Source of the DNA: Dorea sp.
GTDB lineage: Bacteria > Bacillota_A > Clostridia > Lachnospirales > Lachnospiraceae
Assembly (NCBI GenBank): GCA_016295505.1
Contig: JAEDLC010000004.1
Location: 1-42,576 of the forward strand
Reading direction: 5' to 3'
DNA length: 42,576 nucleotides
The position numbers were made by a program, and so were the translations under genes. The notes below the pieces were generated by a model. That model was not told the origin of the DNA. It worked only from the letters and a program-made list of their open reading frames with translations, and ran no database searches. Positions 22,975-31,206 of the stretch are shown piece after piece (the stretch's first letter is position 1; each line of letters starts with the position of its first letter).

Positions 22975-24072
22975 TTAAGAATAAAAGTCTTTCAGATAAT
23001 CAATTCGGGAAGTCATGTTCTGCATCAGCAGATCCACCAGAGTGACAGCGGCCATAGATTCGACAACGACTACTGCACGGGGAACGATGACTGGATCGTG
23101 CCTTCCGGTAATCTCGATGCTGATGTTATTACCGGAAGAGTCCACGGTACTCTGACTGCGGGCAATAGATGGCGTTGGCTTGATCGCTGCACGCAGAATG
23201 ATCCGGCTTCCGTCGCTCAGACCGCCGAGTACTCCGCCTGAATGATTCGTCACTTTGCTGATTTGACCGTGATCCGCCTGGAATTCATCGTTATTGGTAC
23301 TTCCATTTGCAAGGGAAGCCCGGAATCCGTCACCGATCTCGACTCCTTTTACGGCGCCGATGGACATAATTGCTTTTGCAAGAGAGGCATCGAGCTTCTG
23401 AAATACAGGTTCTCCGATTCCGGCCGGAACTCCGTCTATCACGCACTCAATGATTCCTCCGGCGGAATCTTTTTGTTCCATGCATTGTTTCAAATATGCA
23501 GATGCCTTTTTGGCATAATCGCAGTTTGGCATATACAGATGATTATTGGCGATATCCTGATAGTTGTACTCTGATTCAGGAATGCTAATATCGCCGATGG
23601 ACCTGGTGTATGCGGTAAGGTGTATGCCAAGCTGATCCAGAATCCGGGAAGCAACAGCGCCTGCGGCAACACGCCCGATGGTTTCTCTTCCGGAAGTGCG
23701 GCCGCCTCCGCGGTAATCGCGAAAACCGTATTTGGCATCGAAGGTATAATCGGCATGTCCGGGACGGTAGCAGTTCATGATCTTGCTGTAATCATGAGAA
23801 CGCTGATCGGTATTACGAACGATCAGTGAAATCGGAGTACCTGTTGTACGTCCTTCAAAGACGCCGGAAAGTATCTCGATTTCATCGGCCTCCTTACGTG
23901 CGGTTGTAAAGCTGCTTTGTCCGGGTCTGCGCCGGTTGAGGTATATCTGTATATCGGAGGCTGTAAGAGAAATACCGGCCGGACATCCGTCGATGACAAC
24001 ACCGAGCGCCGGACCGTGGGATTCTCCCCAGGTAGTAATTGTGAATAGAGTTCCATAAGTTGATCCTGCCAT
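22975..24072 (-). CDS. aroC: Chorismate synthase
   Basis: A 365-residue FMN-dependent enzyme that turns 5-enolpyruvylshikimate-3-phosphate into chorismate, the last step of the shikimate pathway. N-terminal GTLFTITTWGESHGPALGVVIDG, then IQIYLNRRRPGQSSFTTAR and DYRGGGRTSGRETIGRVAAG (a signature), and the C-terminal GGLSDGSRIILRAAIKPTPSI and GRHDPVIVPRAVVVVESM. The start at 24072 (MAGSTYGTLF) has GAAGGAGATTT just upstream; an extension to 24135 would run into the promoter. It stands alone on the minus strand. No other aro gene is in the window. Confidence 0.97.
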   Translation of the reverse strand: MAGSTYGTLFTITTWGESHGPALGVVIDGCPAGISLTASDIQIYLNRRRPGQSSFTTARKEADEIEILSGVFEGRTTGTPISLIVRNTDQRSHDYSKIMNCYRPGHADYTFDAKYGFRDYRGGGRTSGRETIGRVAAGAVASRILDQLGIHLTAYTRSIGDISIPESEYNYQDIANNHLYMPNCDYAKKASAYLKQCMEQKDSAGGIIECVIDGVPAGIGEPVFQKLDASLAKAIMSIGAVKGVEIGDGFRASLANGSTNNDEFQADHGQISKVTNHSGGVLGGLSDGSRIILRAAIKPTPSIARSQSTVDSSGNNISIEITGRHDPVIVPRAVVVVESMAAVTLVDLLMQNMTSRIDYLKDFYS

Positions 24073-24106
24073 AGTATGTAAATCTCCTTCTTGTAAAGAT
24101 GATTTT

Positions 24107-24135
24107 ATTATATATAATAGAATAAAAACCTGCAA
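24107..24135 (-). promoter_or_regulatory. Promoter for aroC
   Basis: Minus strand: TTGCAG (24135-24130), exactly 17 bases, TATAAT (24112-24107). The ATG lies 34 bases downstream. Confidence 0.8.
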
Positions 24136-24205
24136 TGATCAAATGTGACGGAAATCTTAATGAATTTTTTCGGTTTTTTTCCTGTACTTTTGAATATATG
24201 CATAT

Positions 24206-24211
24206 TATAAT
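24206..24211 (+). promoter_or_regulatory. Possible -10 box for the L,D-transpeptidase gene
   Basis: TATAAT at 24206-24211, 54 bases upstream of the chosen start. The -35 region (TGTACT at 24183-24188) is weak. Confidence 0.4.
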
Positions 24212-24265
24212 GAAAAAGTATAAAAATCTATAGATATGTGTAAGCTTATCAAGAGGAGTATTATA

Positions 24266-25933
24266 ATGGGAGATAAAGAGAAAAATGCTGATGAGATCAT
24301 CGAAGAGACGATGAAAGAGATCTATCGGGATGTTCAGAGTCTGAACGATGATCTGGAGCTTGATGCAGATACGGATATTGACGTTGGAAATTTTGATGAT
24401 GAGGAATTCGAAGGTGTCTCCGAGGATGACTATGAAGAAGAATATGAGGAAGATGAAGCAATGCAGGACGAAGAATATGAGGAAGACGAGGTGACGCCGG
24501 ATGAGGAGGAGATGCCTTCTGAAAAGGTTCCGGTAAAGAAAAGCGGAAAGAAAAAAGCGGCTGTCATTGCAGCAGTCATAATCGGAGTACTGATTCTTGT
24601 CTATGCCGGATTTGCAATATATTTTAATCATCATTTCATGTTTTCAACAAAGATTAACGGAACCGATGTATCAATGAAAAGTGTGGAACAGGTAGAAGCC
24701 TACATGGAAAAGCAGGTTGCGGATTATGAATTGACGTTGAAAGAATCTGATGGAGATCAGGAACAGATTGACGGCACGGACATCTCACTGAAATATGTAC
24801 CCGGAGATCAGCTTAAGAAGCTGGCAAAGCAGCAGAATAATCTTTTCTGGATTCAGTCTTTGTGGAATGAAGAGAATATTGAGGCTGAAGTAGGGGTAGA
24901 ATATGATGAAAGTGCACTGGACCGGCTGATTGAGAATCTGGAGTGCCTTAAAGAAGAGAATCAGACGGCATCTGTGGATGCACATCCGGAATTTCAGACG
25001 GATCAGTTCGTAGTAGTTCCGGAAGTGATCGGAACACAGATTGACCGGGAAATTTTTGATAATGCAGTTAAAGAGGCGATTAATGGATTCCGGTCAGAGC
25101 TTGATCTGACGGAAACCGGGTGTTATTATGCACCGAAGTATGTTTCGGATTCCAAAGAAGTGATTGAGGCGACAGAGGCCATGAACAGTTATCTTGGCGC
25201 CTGTGTTACATATGACTTTAATCCATATACGGAAGTTGTGGATTCGTCTGTAATCTCACAGTGGGTGAAAGTAGATGGCGAGATGCAGGTAACGTTTGAT
25301 GAAGCATCTGTAAGAGCTTATATTCAGTCGCTGGCAGAGAAGTATAATACGAAAGGCAAGGAGAGAACGTTTGTAACAGCTACGGGCAATACGGTTACCG
25401 TTTCCGGAGGAGGATATGGATGGCAGATCGATCAGGAGGCGGAGTACAATGCTTTGATCGCGAATATACAGAATGCAGAGACGGTTACCAGGGAACCGAA
25501 TTATTCCAGCCGTGCAGCCAGCCATGAAGGTAATGATGTTGGAGGCACCTATGCAGAAGTGGATCTGACGAATCAGGTGATGTATTTTGTGCAGAATGGT
25601 CAGGTTGTATTGCAGACAGGTGTAGTTACCGGTAATCCGAACAGGGGAAATGCGACTCCACAGGGTGTATATTCTCTGGCTTATAAAGCGCTGAATCAGA
25701 CTCTGAGGGGAACGAAGAGGCCGGATGGGACTTATGAATATGAGACTCCGGTAAAATACTGGATGCCATTTAATGGAGGAATCGGATTCCACGATGCACC
25801 GTGGCAGGCTTCCTTTGGAGGTTCCAGATATCAGACCAACGGCTCTCACGGATGTGTGAATATGCCAACGGATGCGGCGGCACAGTTGTATAATCTGATA
25901 TCAGCCGGAACACCGGTAGTGGTACATTTTTAA
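24266..25933 (+). CDS. L,D-transpeptidase (YkuD) with acidic cytosolic tail
   Basis: A 555-residue membrane-anchored enzyme that would form 3-3 cross-links in peptidoglycan or attach proteins to it. The first about 95 residues are cytosolic and extremely acidic, with an 11-residue tandem repeat (EEYEEDEAMQD then EEYEEDEVTPD). One membrane segment follows (AAVIAAVIIGVLILVYAGF). Residues about 130-430 hold peptidoglycan-binding-type domains. The catalytic YkuD domain is at the C-terminus: QVMYFVQNGQVVLQTGVVTG, and the active-site motif SHGCVNMP with His528 and Cys530. Start chosen at 24266, where AAGAGGAG lies about 10 bases upstream; an ATG at 24236 has no such site. tgt follows after 26 bases without a terminator. 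Confidence 0.9.
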   Translation: MGDKEKNADEIIEETMKEIYRDVQSLNDDLELDADTDIDVGNFDDEEFEGVSEDDYEEEYEEDEAMQDEEYEEDEVTPDEEEMPSEKVPVKKSGKKKAAVIAAVIIGVLILVYAGFAIYFNHHFMFSTKINGTDVSMKSVEQVEAYMEKQVADYELTLKESDGDQEQIDGTDISLKYVPGDQLKKLAKQQNNLFWIQSLWNEENIEAEVGVEYDESALDRLIENLECLKEENQTASVDAHPEFQTDQFVVVPEVIGTQIDREIFDNAVKEAINGFRSELDLTETGCYYAPKYVSDSKEVIEATEAMNSYLGACVTYDFNPYTEVVDSSVISQWVKVDGEMQVTFDEASVRAYIQSLAEKYNTKGKERTFVTATGNTVTVSGGGYGWQIDQEAEYNALIANIQNAETVTREPNYSSRAASHEGNDVGGTYAEVDLTNQVMYFVQNGQVVLQTGVVTGNPNRGNATPQGVYSLAYKALNQTLRGTKRPDGTYEYETPVKYWMPFNGGIGFHDAPWQASFGGSRYQTNGSHGCVNMPTDAAAQLYNLISAGTPVVVHF

Positions 25934-25959
25934 TTGAAATTAAAGTTGAGGATAAGATC

Positions 25960-27093
25960 ATGTATGAATTGTTAAAGAAAGATGGTCTTGCGAAAAGAGG
26001 CAGATTGCATACGGTACATGGGGTCATTGAGACCCCTGTATTTATGAATGTCGGAACTGCTGCAGCTATAAAAGGTGCAGTAGCGACGACAGATCTGCAG
26101 GAGATCAAGACGCAGGTGGAACTTTCCAATACATACCATCTTCATGTCCGGCCGGGAGATGAAGTGGTGAAGAAGCTTGGAGGTCTTCATAAGTTTATGA
26201 ACTGGGACAAGCCGATTCTGACGGATTCCGGTGGATTCCAGGTGTTTTCGCTCGCAGGACTTCGAAGGATTAAGGAAGAGGGCGTATATTTTAATTCTCA
26301 CGTGGATGGACGGAAGATCTTTATGGGACCGGAAGAAAGCATGCAGATTCAGTCGAATCTTGCATCGACGATTGCGATGGCATTTGATGAGTGCCCTTCC
26401 AGTGTGGCCGATAAAGAGTATATTGAGAAATCGGTTGATCGGACAACGAGATGGCTTGTACGATGTAAAAATGAGATGGAGAGACTGAACGCTCTACCGG
26501 ATACGATTAACAGGCAACAGATGCTTTTCGGAATCAATCAGGGTGGAATCTATGAGGATATCCGGGTTCGCCATGCGGATGAGATCGCCGGACTGGATCT
26601 GGATGGATATGCAATCGGTGGACTGGCAGTCGGGGAGACTCATGATGAGATGTATCGTATCCTCGATGCCGTTGTACCGCATCTTCCGGAAAACAAGCCG
26701 ACCTATCTGATGGGTGTCGGTACACCTGCCAATATTCTGGAAGCGGTGGACCGGGGAGTTGACTTTTTTGACTGTGTATATCCGAGTCGTAACGGAAGAC
26801 ATGGACACGTGTATACCAACCATGGGAAGCTGAATCTTTTTAATGCGAAATATGAACTGGACGACAGACCGATTGAAGAGGGATGTCAGTGCCCGGCATG
26901 CCGTCATTATTCCAGAGCGTATATCCGTCATTTGCTGAAAGCAAAGGAAATGTTGGGAATGCGTCTTTGTGTACTTCATAATCTGTATTTTTATAACACG
27001 ATGATGGAGGAGATACGGGATGCAATTGAGCAGGGCTGCTACAGAGAGTATAAAGAAAAGAAAATTGCCGGGGTTACGGAGAAAAATCAATAA
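25960..27093 (+). CDS. tgt: Queuine tRNA-ribosyltransferase
   Basis: A 377-residue tRNA-guanine transglycosylase that exchanges guanine at position 34 of GUN-anticodon tRNAs for preQ1 in bacteria. Catalytic region ILTDSGGFQVFSLAGLRRI (the first Asp) and the nucleophile region RGVDFFDCVYPSRNGRHG. Zinc site CQCPACRHYSRAYIRHLL with the later His in LCVLHNLYFY. Substrate-recognition stretch LFGINQGGIYEDIR and GLAVGET. The family length is normal. It lies before yajC, as is usual in bacteria, after the L,D-transpeptidase. GTTGAGGATAA precedes the ATG. Confidence 0.97.
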   Translation: MYELLKKDGLAKRGRLHTVHGVIETPVFMNVGTAAAIKGAVATTDLQEIKTQVELSNTYHLHVRPGDEVVKKLGGLHKFMNWDKPILTDSGGFQVFSLAGLRRIKEEGVYFNSHVDGRKIFMGPEESMQIQSNLASTIAMAFDECPSSVADKEYIEKSVDRTTRWLVRCKNEMERLNALPDTINRQQMLFGINQGGIYEDIRVRHADEIAGLDLDGYAIGGLAVGETHDEMYRILDAVVPHLPENKPTYLMGVGTPANILEAVDRGVDFFDCVYPSRNGRHGHVYTNHGKLNLFNAKYELDDRPIEEGCQCPACRHYSRAYIRHLLKAKEMLGMRLCVLHNLYFYNTMMEEIRDAIEQGCYREYKEKKIAGVTEKNQ

Positions 27094-27130
27094 AATTTTT
27101 ATGAATAATCGTCGGAATTAGAAAAATAGC

Positions 27131-27159
27131 TTGATGAAATGTCTATTTTTGTGTATGAT
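27131..27159 (+). promoter_or_regulatory. Promoter for yajC
   Basis: TTGATG (27131-27136), 17 bases, TATGAT (27154-27159); the ATG is 40 bases downstream. Confidence 0.6.
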
Positions 27160-27199
27160 AGCAATAGTGTTTAAAGAAATGTAGGAGGAATTATTAGTT

Positions 27200-27505
27200 A
27201 TGTTTTCATTAGCATCACAGAGTTCAGGCGGCAGTATGGTATTACTGATTGCAGTATATGCGTTAATCTTTGGAGGTTTCTGGTTTATTTTTATCAGACC
27301 ACAGAAAAAAGAGCAGAAGAGAGTTCAGGCAATGATCGCTGAGATGGAAGTAGGCGATACTGTTCTGACAACCAGCGGTTTCTATGGAGTGATCATCGAC
27401 ATCAGTGAAGAAGATGTGATTGTGGAATTCGGAAGTAACAGAAACTGTCGTATCCCAATGCAGAAGGCAGCGATCGCTCAGGTTGAGAAAGCATCTGCAG
27501 AATAA
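27200..27505 (+). CDS. yajC: Preprotein translocase accessory subunit YajC
   Basis: A 101-residue protein with one N-terminal membrane helix (VLLIAVYALIFGGFWFIFI), the family hallmark RPQKKEQKR right after it, and a small soluble domain (GDTVLTTSGFYGVIIDI). It binds SecDF and helps protein export. The secD and secF genes that often follow are absent: a terminator comes next. AGGAGG is 11 bases before the start. Confidence 0.94.
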   Translation: MFSLASQSSGGSMVLLIAVYALIFGGFWFIFIRPQKKEQKRVQAMIAEMEVGDTVLTTSGFYGVIIDISEEDVIVEFGSNRNCRIPMQKAAIAQVEKASAE

Positions 27506-27549
27506 GAGAGATTGTATATTTTGACGAACAAAAGAGCAGAAAAAAGGGA

Positions 27550-27577
27550 AGAGAACCTATAATGGTTCTCTTTTTTT
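27550..27577 (+). terminator. Terminator after yajC
   Basis: AGAGAACC (27550-27557), loop TATAAT, GGTTCTCT (27564-27571), then a run of T. Confidence 0.95.
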
Positions 27578-27637
27578 GATGAAATTGCACAAAATCAGAT
27601 ACATAGACGCTTATGAGAGATATTCTCGCTAATCCGC

Positions 27638-27666
27638 TTGATATTTATTTCACAGGATGCTATACT
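27638..27666 (+). promoter_or_regulatory. Promoter for pflB
   Basis: TTGATA (27638-27643), 17 bases, TATACT (27661-27666) with TGC before it, an extended -10. The ATG at 27709 is 42 bases downstream, and the promoter rules out the earlier in-frame ATG at 27613. Confidence 0.8.
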
Positions 27667-27708
27667 GTCGTCGCAAAAGAAAAAGAGAAAGAGGAAGGAG
27701 AAGCTAAA

Positions 27709-29961
27709 ATGGCACAGTTTGAACAGTGGGCTGGTTTCAAAGGAAGAAACTGGACAAATTCTGTAGATGTCCGCAGCTTTATTCAGGACAACTATACACC
27801 TTATGACGGGGACGAATCTTTTTTAGAGGGTCCGACAGAGGCAACGAACACCTTATGGGATGAACTGCAGAAACTGCAAAAGGAGGAGCGCGCAAAGGGC
27901 GGCGTTCTGGATATGGAGACAGAAGTTGTATCCGGACTGACTGCATATGGTGCAGGTTACATCAATGAAGAGTTAAAAGATCTGGAAAAAGTGGTAGGTC
28001 TTCAGACAGATAAACCTCTGAAAAGAGCATTTATGCCATATGGAGGAATCAAGATGGCCGAGCAGGCTTGTATTACTTACGGATATCAACCGAGTGAAAA
28101 GATACATGAGATCTTTACAAAGTATCACAAGACACACAATCAGGGGGTATTTGATGTATACACACCGGAGATGAAAAAAGCCAGACACAATAAAATCATC
28201 ACTGGTCTTCCGGATACCTATGGAAGAGGACGTATTGTTGGTGACTATCGCCGGGTAGCGCTGTACGGTATTGATTTCCTGATTGAGAAGAAGCAGTATG
28301 ACTTCGAACGTTATGCAAGACATGGTATGAAGGGAACAGACTTCCGTCTTCGTGAAGAGGTTGCGGATCAGATTCATGCACTGCAGGATATGAAAGTCAT
28401 GGCGGCTGCTTATGGATATGACATCTCACAGCCTGCAAAGGATGCCCGTGAGGCAGTACAGTGGCTGTATTTCGGATATCTTGCAGCTATTAAGACCCAG
28501 AATGGCGCGGCTATGAGTGTTGGCCGTATCTCGACCTTCCTCGATATATATATTGAAAGAGATTTAAAAGCAGGCAAGATTACAGAAGCCGAGGCTCAGG
28601 AACTGATCGATCACATGGTTATGAAGTTCCGTATGGTGAAGTTCGCAAGAATTCCTTCTTACAATGAGTTGTTCTCCGGTGATCCGGTATGGGCGACTCT
28701 GGAAATGGGCGGACTTGGACAGGATGGACGTTCTATGGTTACAAAGAACGATTATCGTTTCCTGCATACACTGGAGAATATGGGACCAGCACCGGAACCG
28801 AACCTTACTGTTCTGTATTCTTCCAAACTGCCGGATAATTTCAAGAAATACGCCGCATATATTTCTGTGAAGACAAGTTCTGTACAGTATGAAAATGATG
28901 ATGTGATGCGTCCGGTATGGGGGGATGACTATTCAATCTGCTGCTGCGTATCTGCAACGCAGACCGGAAAAGAAATGCAGTTCTTCGGTGCACGTGCCAA
29001 CCTGGCTAAGTGTCTGTTATATGCTATCAACGGTGGTGTGGATGAAAAGAGCAAACAGCAGGTAGCACCGGCATATAAGCCGATTACTTCAGAATATCTG
29101 GATTATGATGAAGTGATGGAGCGTTATGATGAGATGATGGAATGGCTGAGCAAGTTGTATGTAGATACATTGAATATGATTCATTATATGCATGACAAGT
29201 ACAACTATGAAGCAGCAGAGATGGCTCTGATCGATACCAATGTAAGACGTACATTTGCAACGGGTATTGCCGGATTTTCACATGTAATCGATTCTCTGTG
29301 TGCGATCAAGTATGCAAAGGTGAAACCAATCCGTGACGAGGATGGTATCGCAGTAGATTTTGAGATTGAAGGCGACTTCCCAAGATACGGTAACGATGAT
29401 GACCGTGCAGATGATATGGCAATCTGGCTTCTGAAGACATTCATGCATAAACTGAACAAATGCCATACTTACAGAAATTCCGAGCCAACGACATCCATCC
29501 TTACGATTACATCCAACGTTGTATACGGTAAGGCTACCGGATCACTTCCGGACGGAAGAAAAGCAGGAGAACCACTGTCACCTGGTGCAAATCCATCTTA
29601 TGGAGCAGAAAAGAATGGTCTTCTGGCATCACTGAACTCTGTAGCCAAGCTTCCATATGAGCTGGCACTGGATGGAATCTCCAATACACAGACCATCAGC
29701 CCGGGGGCACTTGGACACAATGATGAGGAGAGAAGAGATAATCTGGTAAATGTGATGGATGGTTACTTCGATCAGGGGGCACACCATCTGAATGTCAATG
29801 TATTTGGTACAGAAAAACTGATCGATGCAATGGAACATCCGGAAAAGCCAGAATATGCAAACTTCACGATCCGCGTATCCGGATATGCAGTAAAGTTCAT
29901 TGACCTGACTCGTGAACAGCAGCTGGATGTAATTGCGAGAACCTGCCACGATCATATGTAG
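27709..29961 (+). CDS. pflB: Formate C-acetyltransferase (pyruvate formate-lyase)
   Basis: A 750-residue glycyl-radical enzyme that converts pyruvate and CoA to acetyl-CoA and formate under anaerobic conditions. The catalytic cysteines are in SICCCVSATQTG (Cys411-413; the adjacent pair acts in catalysis) and the radical glycine is Gly725 in RVSGYAVKF near the C-terminus. Other markers are YGGIKMAEQACITYGYQ and GSLPDGRKAGEPLSPGANPS. Start 27709 has GAAGGAGAAG upstream and begins MAQFEQWAGFKG. pflA follows after 45 bases, an operon with its own promoter and terminator. The true substrate is pyruvate on both similarity and pairing with a short radical-SAM activase. Confidence 0.97.
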   Translation: MAQFEQWAGFKGRNWTNSVDVRSFIQDNYTPYDGDESFLEGPTEATNTLWDELQKLQKEERAKGGVLDMETEVVSGLTAYGAGYINEELKDLEKVVGLQTDKPLKRAFMPYGGIKMAEQACITYGYQPSEKIHEIFTKYHKTHNQGVFDVYTPEMKKARHNKIITGLPDTYGRGRIVGDYRRVALYGIDFLIEKKQYDFERYARHGMKGTDFRLREEVADQIHALQDMKVMAAAYGYDISQPAKDAREAVQWLYFGYLAAIKTQNGAAMSVGRISTFLDIYIERDLKAGKITEAEAQELIDHMVMKFRMVKFARIPSYNELFSGDPVWATLEMGGLGQDGRSMVTKNDYRFLHTLENMGPAPEPNLTVLYSSKLPDNFKKYAAYISVKTSSVQYENDDVMRPVWGDDYSICCCVSATQTGKEMQFFGARANLAKCLLYAINGGVDEKSKQQVAPAYKPITSEYLDYDEVMERYDEMMEWLSKLYVDTLNMIHYMHDKYNYEAAEMALIDTNVRRTFATGIAGFSHVIDSLCAIKYAKVKPIRDEDGIAVDFEIEGDFPRYGNDDDRADDMAIWLLKTFMHKLNKCHTYRNSEPTTSILTITSNVVYGKATGSLPDGRKAGEPLSPGANPSYGAEKNGLLASLNSVAKLPYELALDGISNTQTISPGALGHNDEERRDNLVNVMDGYFDQGAHHLNVNVFGTEKLIDAMEHPEKPEYANFTIRVSGYAVKFIDLTREQQLDVIARTCHDHM

Positions 29962-30006
29962 AATGCCAGGAATAATATGAAGTCAAGAATATAAAGGAGC
30001 AAAGAG

Positions 30007-30756
30007 ATGACAAAGGGATATATACATTCCCTGGAAAGCTTTGGCTCTGTTGACGGTCCCGGAGTCCGGTATGTGATATTTACTTCCGGCTGTGCAATGC
30101 GCTGCCAGTTCTGCCACAACCCGGACACCTGGAATATGCAGTCGGGAACACCTTATACAGCGGATGAGCTGATTGCAAAGGCTGTAAAATACCGAACCTA
30201 CTGGGGAAGTAAGGGTGGTATCACCGTCAGCGGAGGAGAACCGCTTCTTCAGATTGATTTTCTGACAGAACTCTTTCAAAAAGCAAAAGAAGAGGGAATT
30301 CATACGACGCTCGATACAAGCGGGCAGCCATTTACAAAAGAAGAACCATATTTTCAAAAGTTTCAGAAACTGATGGAAGTAACAGATCTTGTAATGCTTG
30401 ATCTTAAGCATATGGATGAGGAACAGCACCGAATGCTGACCGGACACACCAACCGCAATATACTGGAGCTTGCCGATTATCTGTCAGACATCGGAAAACC
30501 AGTATGGATCCGGCATGTGCTGGTGCCGCAGAGAAGTGATGAAGATGTGTATCTGAACCGCCTTCGTGACTATATTCGGACACTTCATAATGTTGAGAAA
30601 GTTGAGATCCTTCCATATCATACATTAGGAATATATAAATGGAAGGAACTGGGACTTACGTATTCGCTGGAAGGAATTGAGCCACCGACAAAAGAGCGGA
30701 TTGAGAATGCAAATCAGATACTGGAAACTGAAAAGTATGATAATCAGTTCAAATAA
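30007..30756 (+). CDS. pflA: Pyruvate formate-lyase activating enzyme
   Basis: A 249-residue radical-SAM protein that makes the glycyl radical in PflB. The iron-sulphur motif is TSGCAMRCQFCHNPDTW (CxxxCxxC), followed by GGITVSGGEPLLQIDFLTEL. The short length without an extra ferredoxin domain is the true PflA type, unlike activases of glycerol dehydratase or choline lyase. The N-terminus HSLESFGSVDGPGVRYVIF is characteristic. RBS AAAGGAGC. Last gene of the pfl operon, before a long terminator. Confidence 0.97.
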   Translation: MTKGYIHSLESFGSVDGPGVRYVIFTSGCAMRCQFCHNPDTWNMQSGTPYTADELIAKAVKYRTYWGSKGGITVSGGEPLLQIDFLTELFQKAKEEGIHTTLDTSGQPFTKEEPYFQKFQKLMEVTDLVMLDLKHMDEEQHRMLTGHTNRNILELADYLSDIGKPVWIRHVLVPQRSDEDVYLNRLRDYIRTLHNVEKVEILPYHTLGIYKWKELGLTYSLEGIEPPTKERIENANQILETEKYDNQFK

Positions 30757-30768
30757 TAGAAAAAGCAA

Positions 30769-30815
30769 CAGGACGATTACGGAGCCGGTATGGTGCTCTG
30801 TAATCGTCCTGTTTT
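30769..30815 (+). terminator. Terminator of the pfl operon
   Basis: CAGGACGATTACGGAGC (30769-30785) pairs with GCTCTGTAATCGTCCTG (17 bp, one G-U), followed by TTTT. Confidence 0.93.
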
Positions 30816-30823
30816 GCCATCTG

Positions 30824-31021
30824 TTAATTTATATCAGACGATGAATGAAACAGATTCTCTACGTAATTCTGCATCGCTTCGCGGCTTTTCATCTTTCGGG
30901 AACCATCAACAATCTGCTGTTGTTCACCGGCTGACAGGGAAGCAAATTGCCGCAGAACATCCGGGTGTTGAGCCAGAGACATTGTAAAACCGATTGGAAA
31001 TTCTTCATCATGAAAAATCAT
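30824..31021 (-). CDS. Small uncharacterised protein
   Basis: A 65-residue cytosolic protein I cannot name with certainty. It has FTMSLAQHPDVLRQF, SLSAGEQQQIVDGSRKM and SREAMQNYVENLF, a pattern seen in short Firmicute proteins of unknown role; the second half is likely helical. Supporting a real gene: on the minus strand a GAGGTGAT ribosome site lies about 6 bases before the ATG, and upstream is an operator-like inverted repeat. It ends just after the pfl terminator, with which it converges. No membrane segment or signal is visible. Confidence 0.7.
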   Translation of the reverse strand: MIFHDEEFPIGFTMSLAQHPDVLRQFASLSAGEQQQIVDGSRKMKSREAMQNYVENLFHSSSDIN

Positions 31022-31044
31022 AAAAGATCACCTCAATATCAATA

Positions 31045-31061
31045 TGTACATAGTATGTGCA
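31045..31061. promoter_or_regulatory. Operator-like inverted repeat
   Basis: TGTACATA (31045-31052), one base, TATGTGCA (31054-31061): a 17-base near-palindrome with one mismatch per arm, between the small minus-strand gene and leuB. Possible regulator site. Confidence 0.35.
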
Positions 31062-31139
31062 ATTTGAAGAGAATTATAAGTGATATACAAGTAAAAATAT
31101 AATAACTGTCAGAATATGACAATTTACTCAATTAAAGTC

Positions 31140-31168
31140 TTGAAACATGTATGAAAATAGGCTAATAT
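31140..31168 (+). promoter_or_regulatory. Promoter for leuB-ilvD-ilvB-serC-serA
   Basis: TTGAAA (31140-31145), 17 bases, TAATAT (31163-31168). The leader to the leuB start is only about 32 bases, so there is no room for a T-box or leader-peptide attenuator. Confidence 0.65.
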
Positions 31169-31206
31169 AAATGCTATAGATTTTTTTCTAAGGAAGGATG
31201 AGAACC

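Noticed and set aside
27613..27708. Upstream in-frame extension of pflB by 32 codons
   Set aside because: A good promoter (27638-27666) lies inside it, and the ATG at 27709 has a proper ribosome site and the usual N-terminus.
30790..30987. A short plus-strand frame opposite the small minus-strand gene
   Set aside because: It starts inside the pfl terminator and has no ribosome site; the minus-strand frame has one.
31021..31206. T-box or leader attenuator upstream of leuB
   Set aside because: The promoter at 31140-31168 leaves only about 30 bases of leader, and no T-box sequence or anti-terminator is visible.
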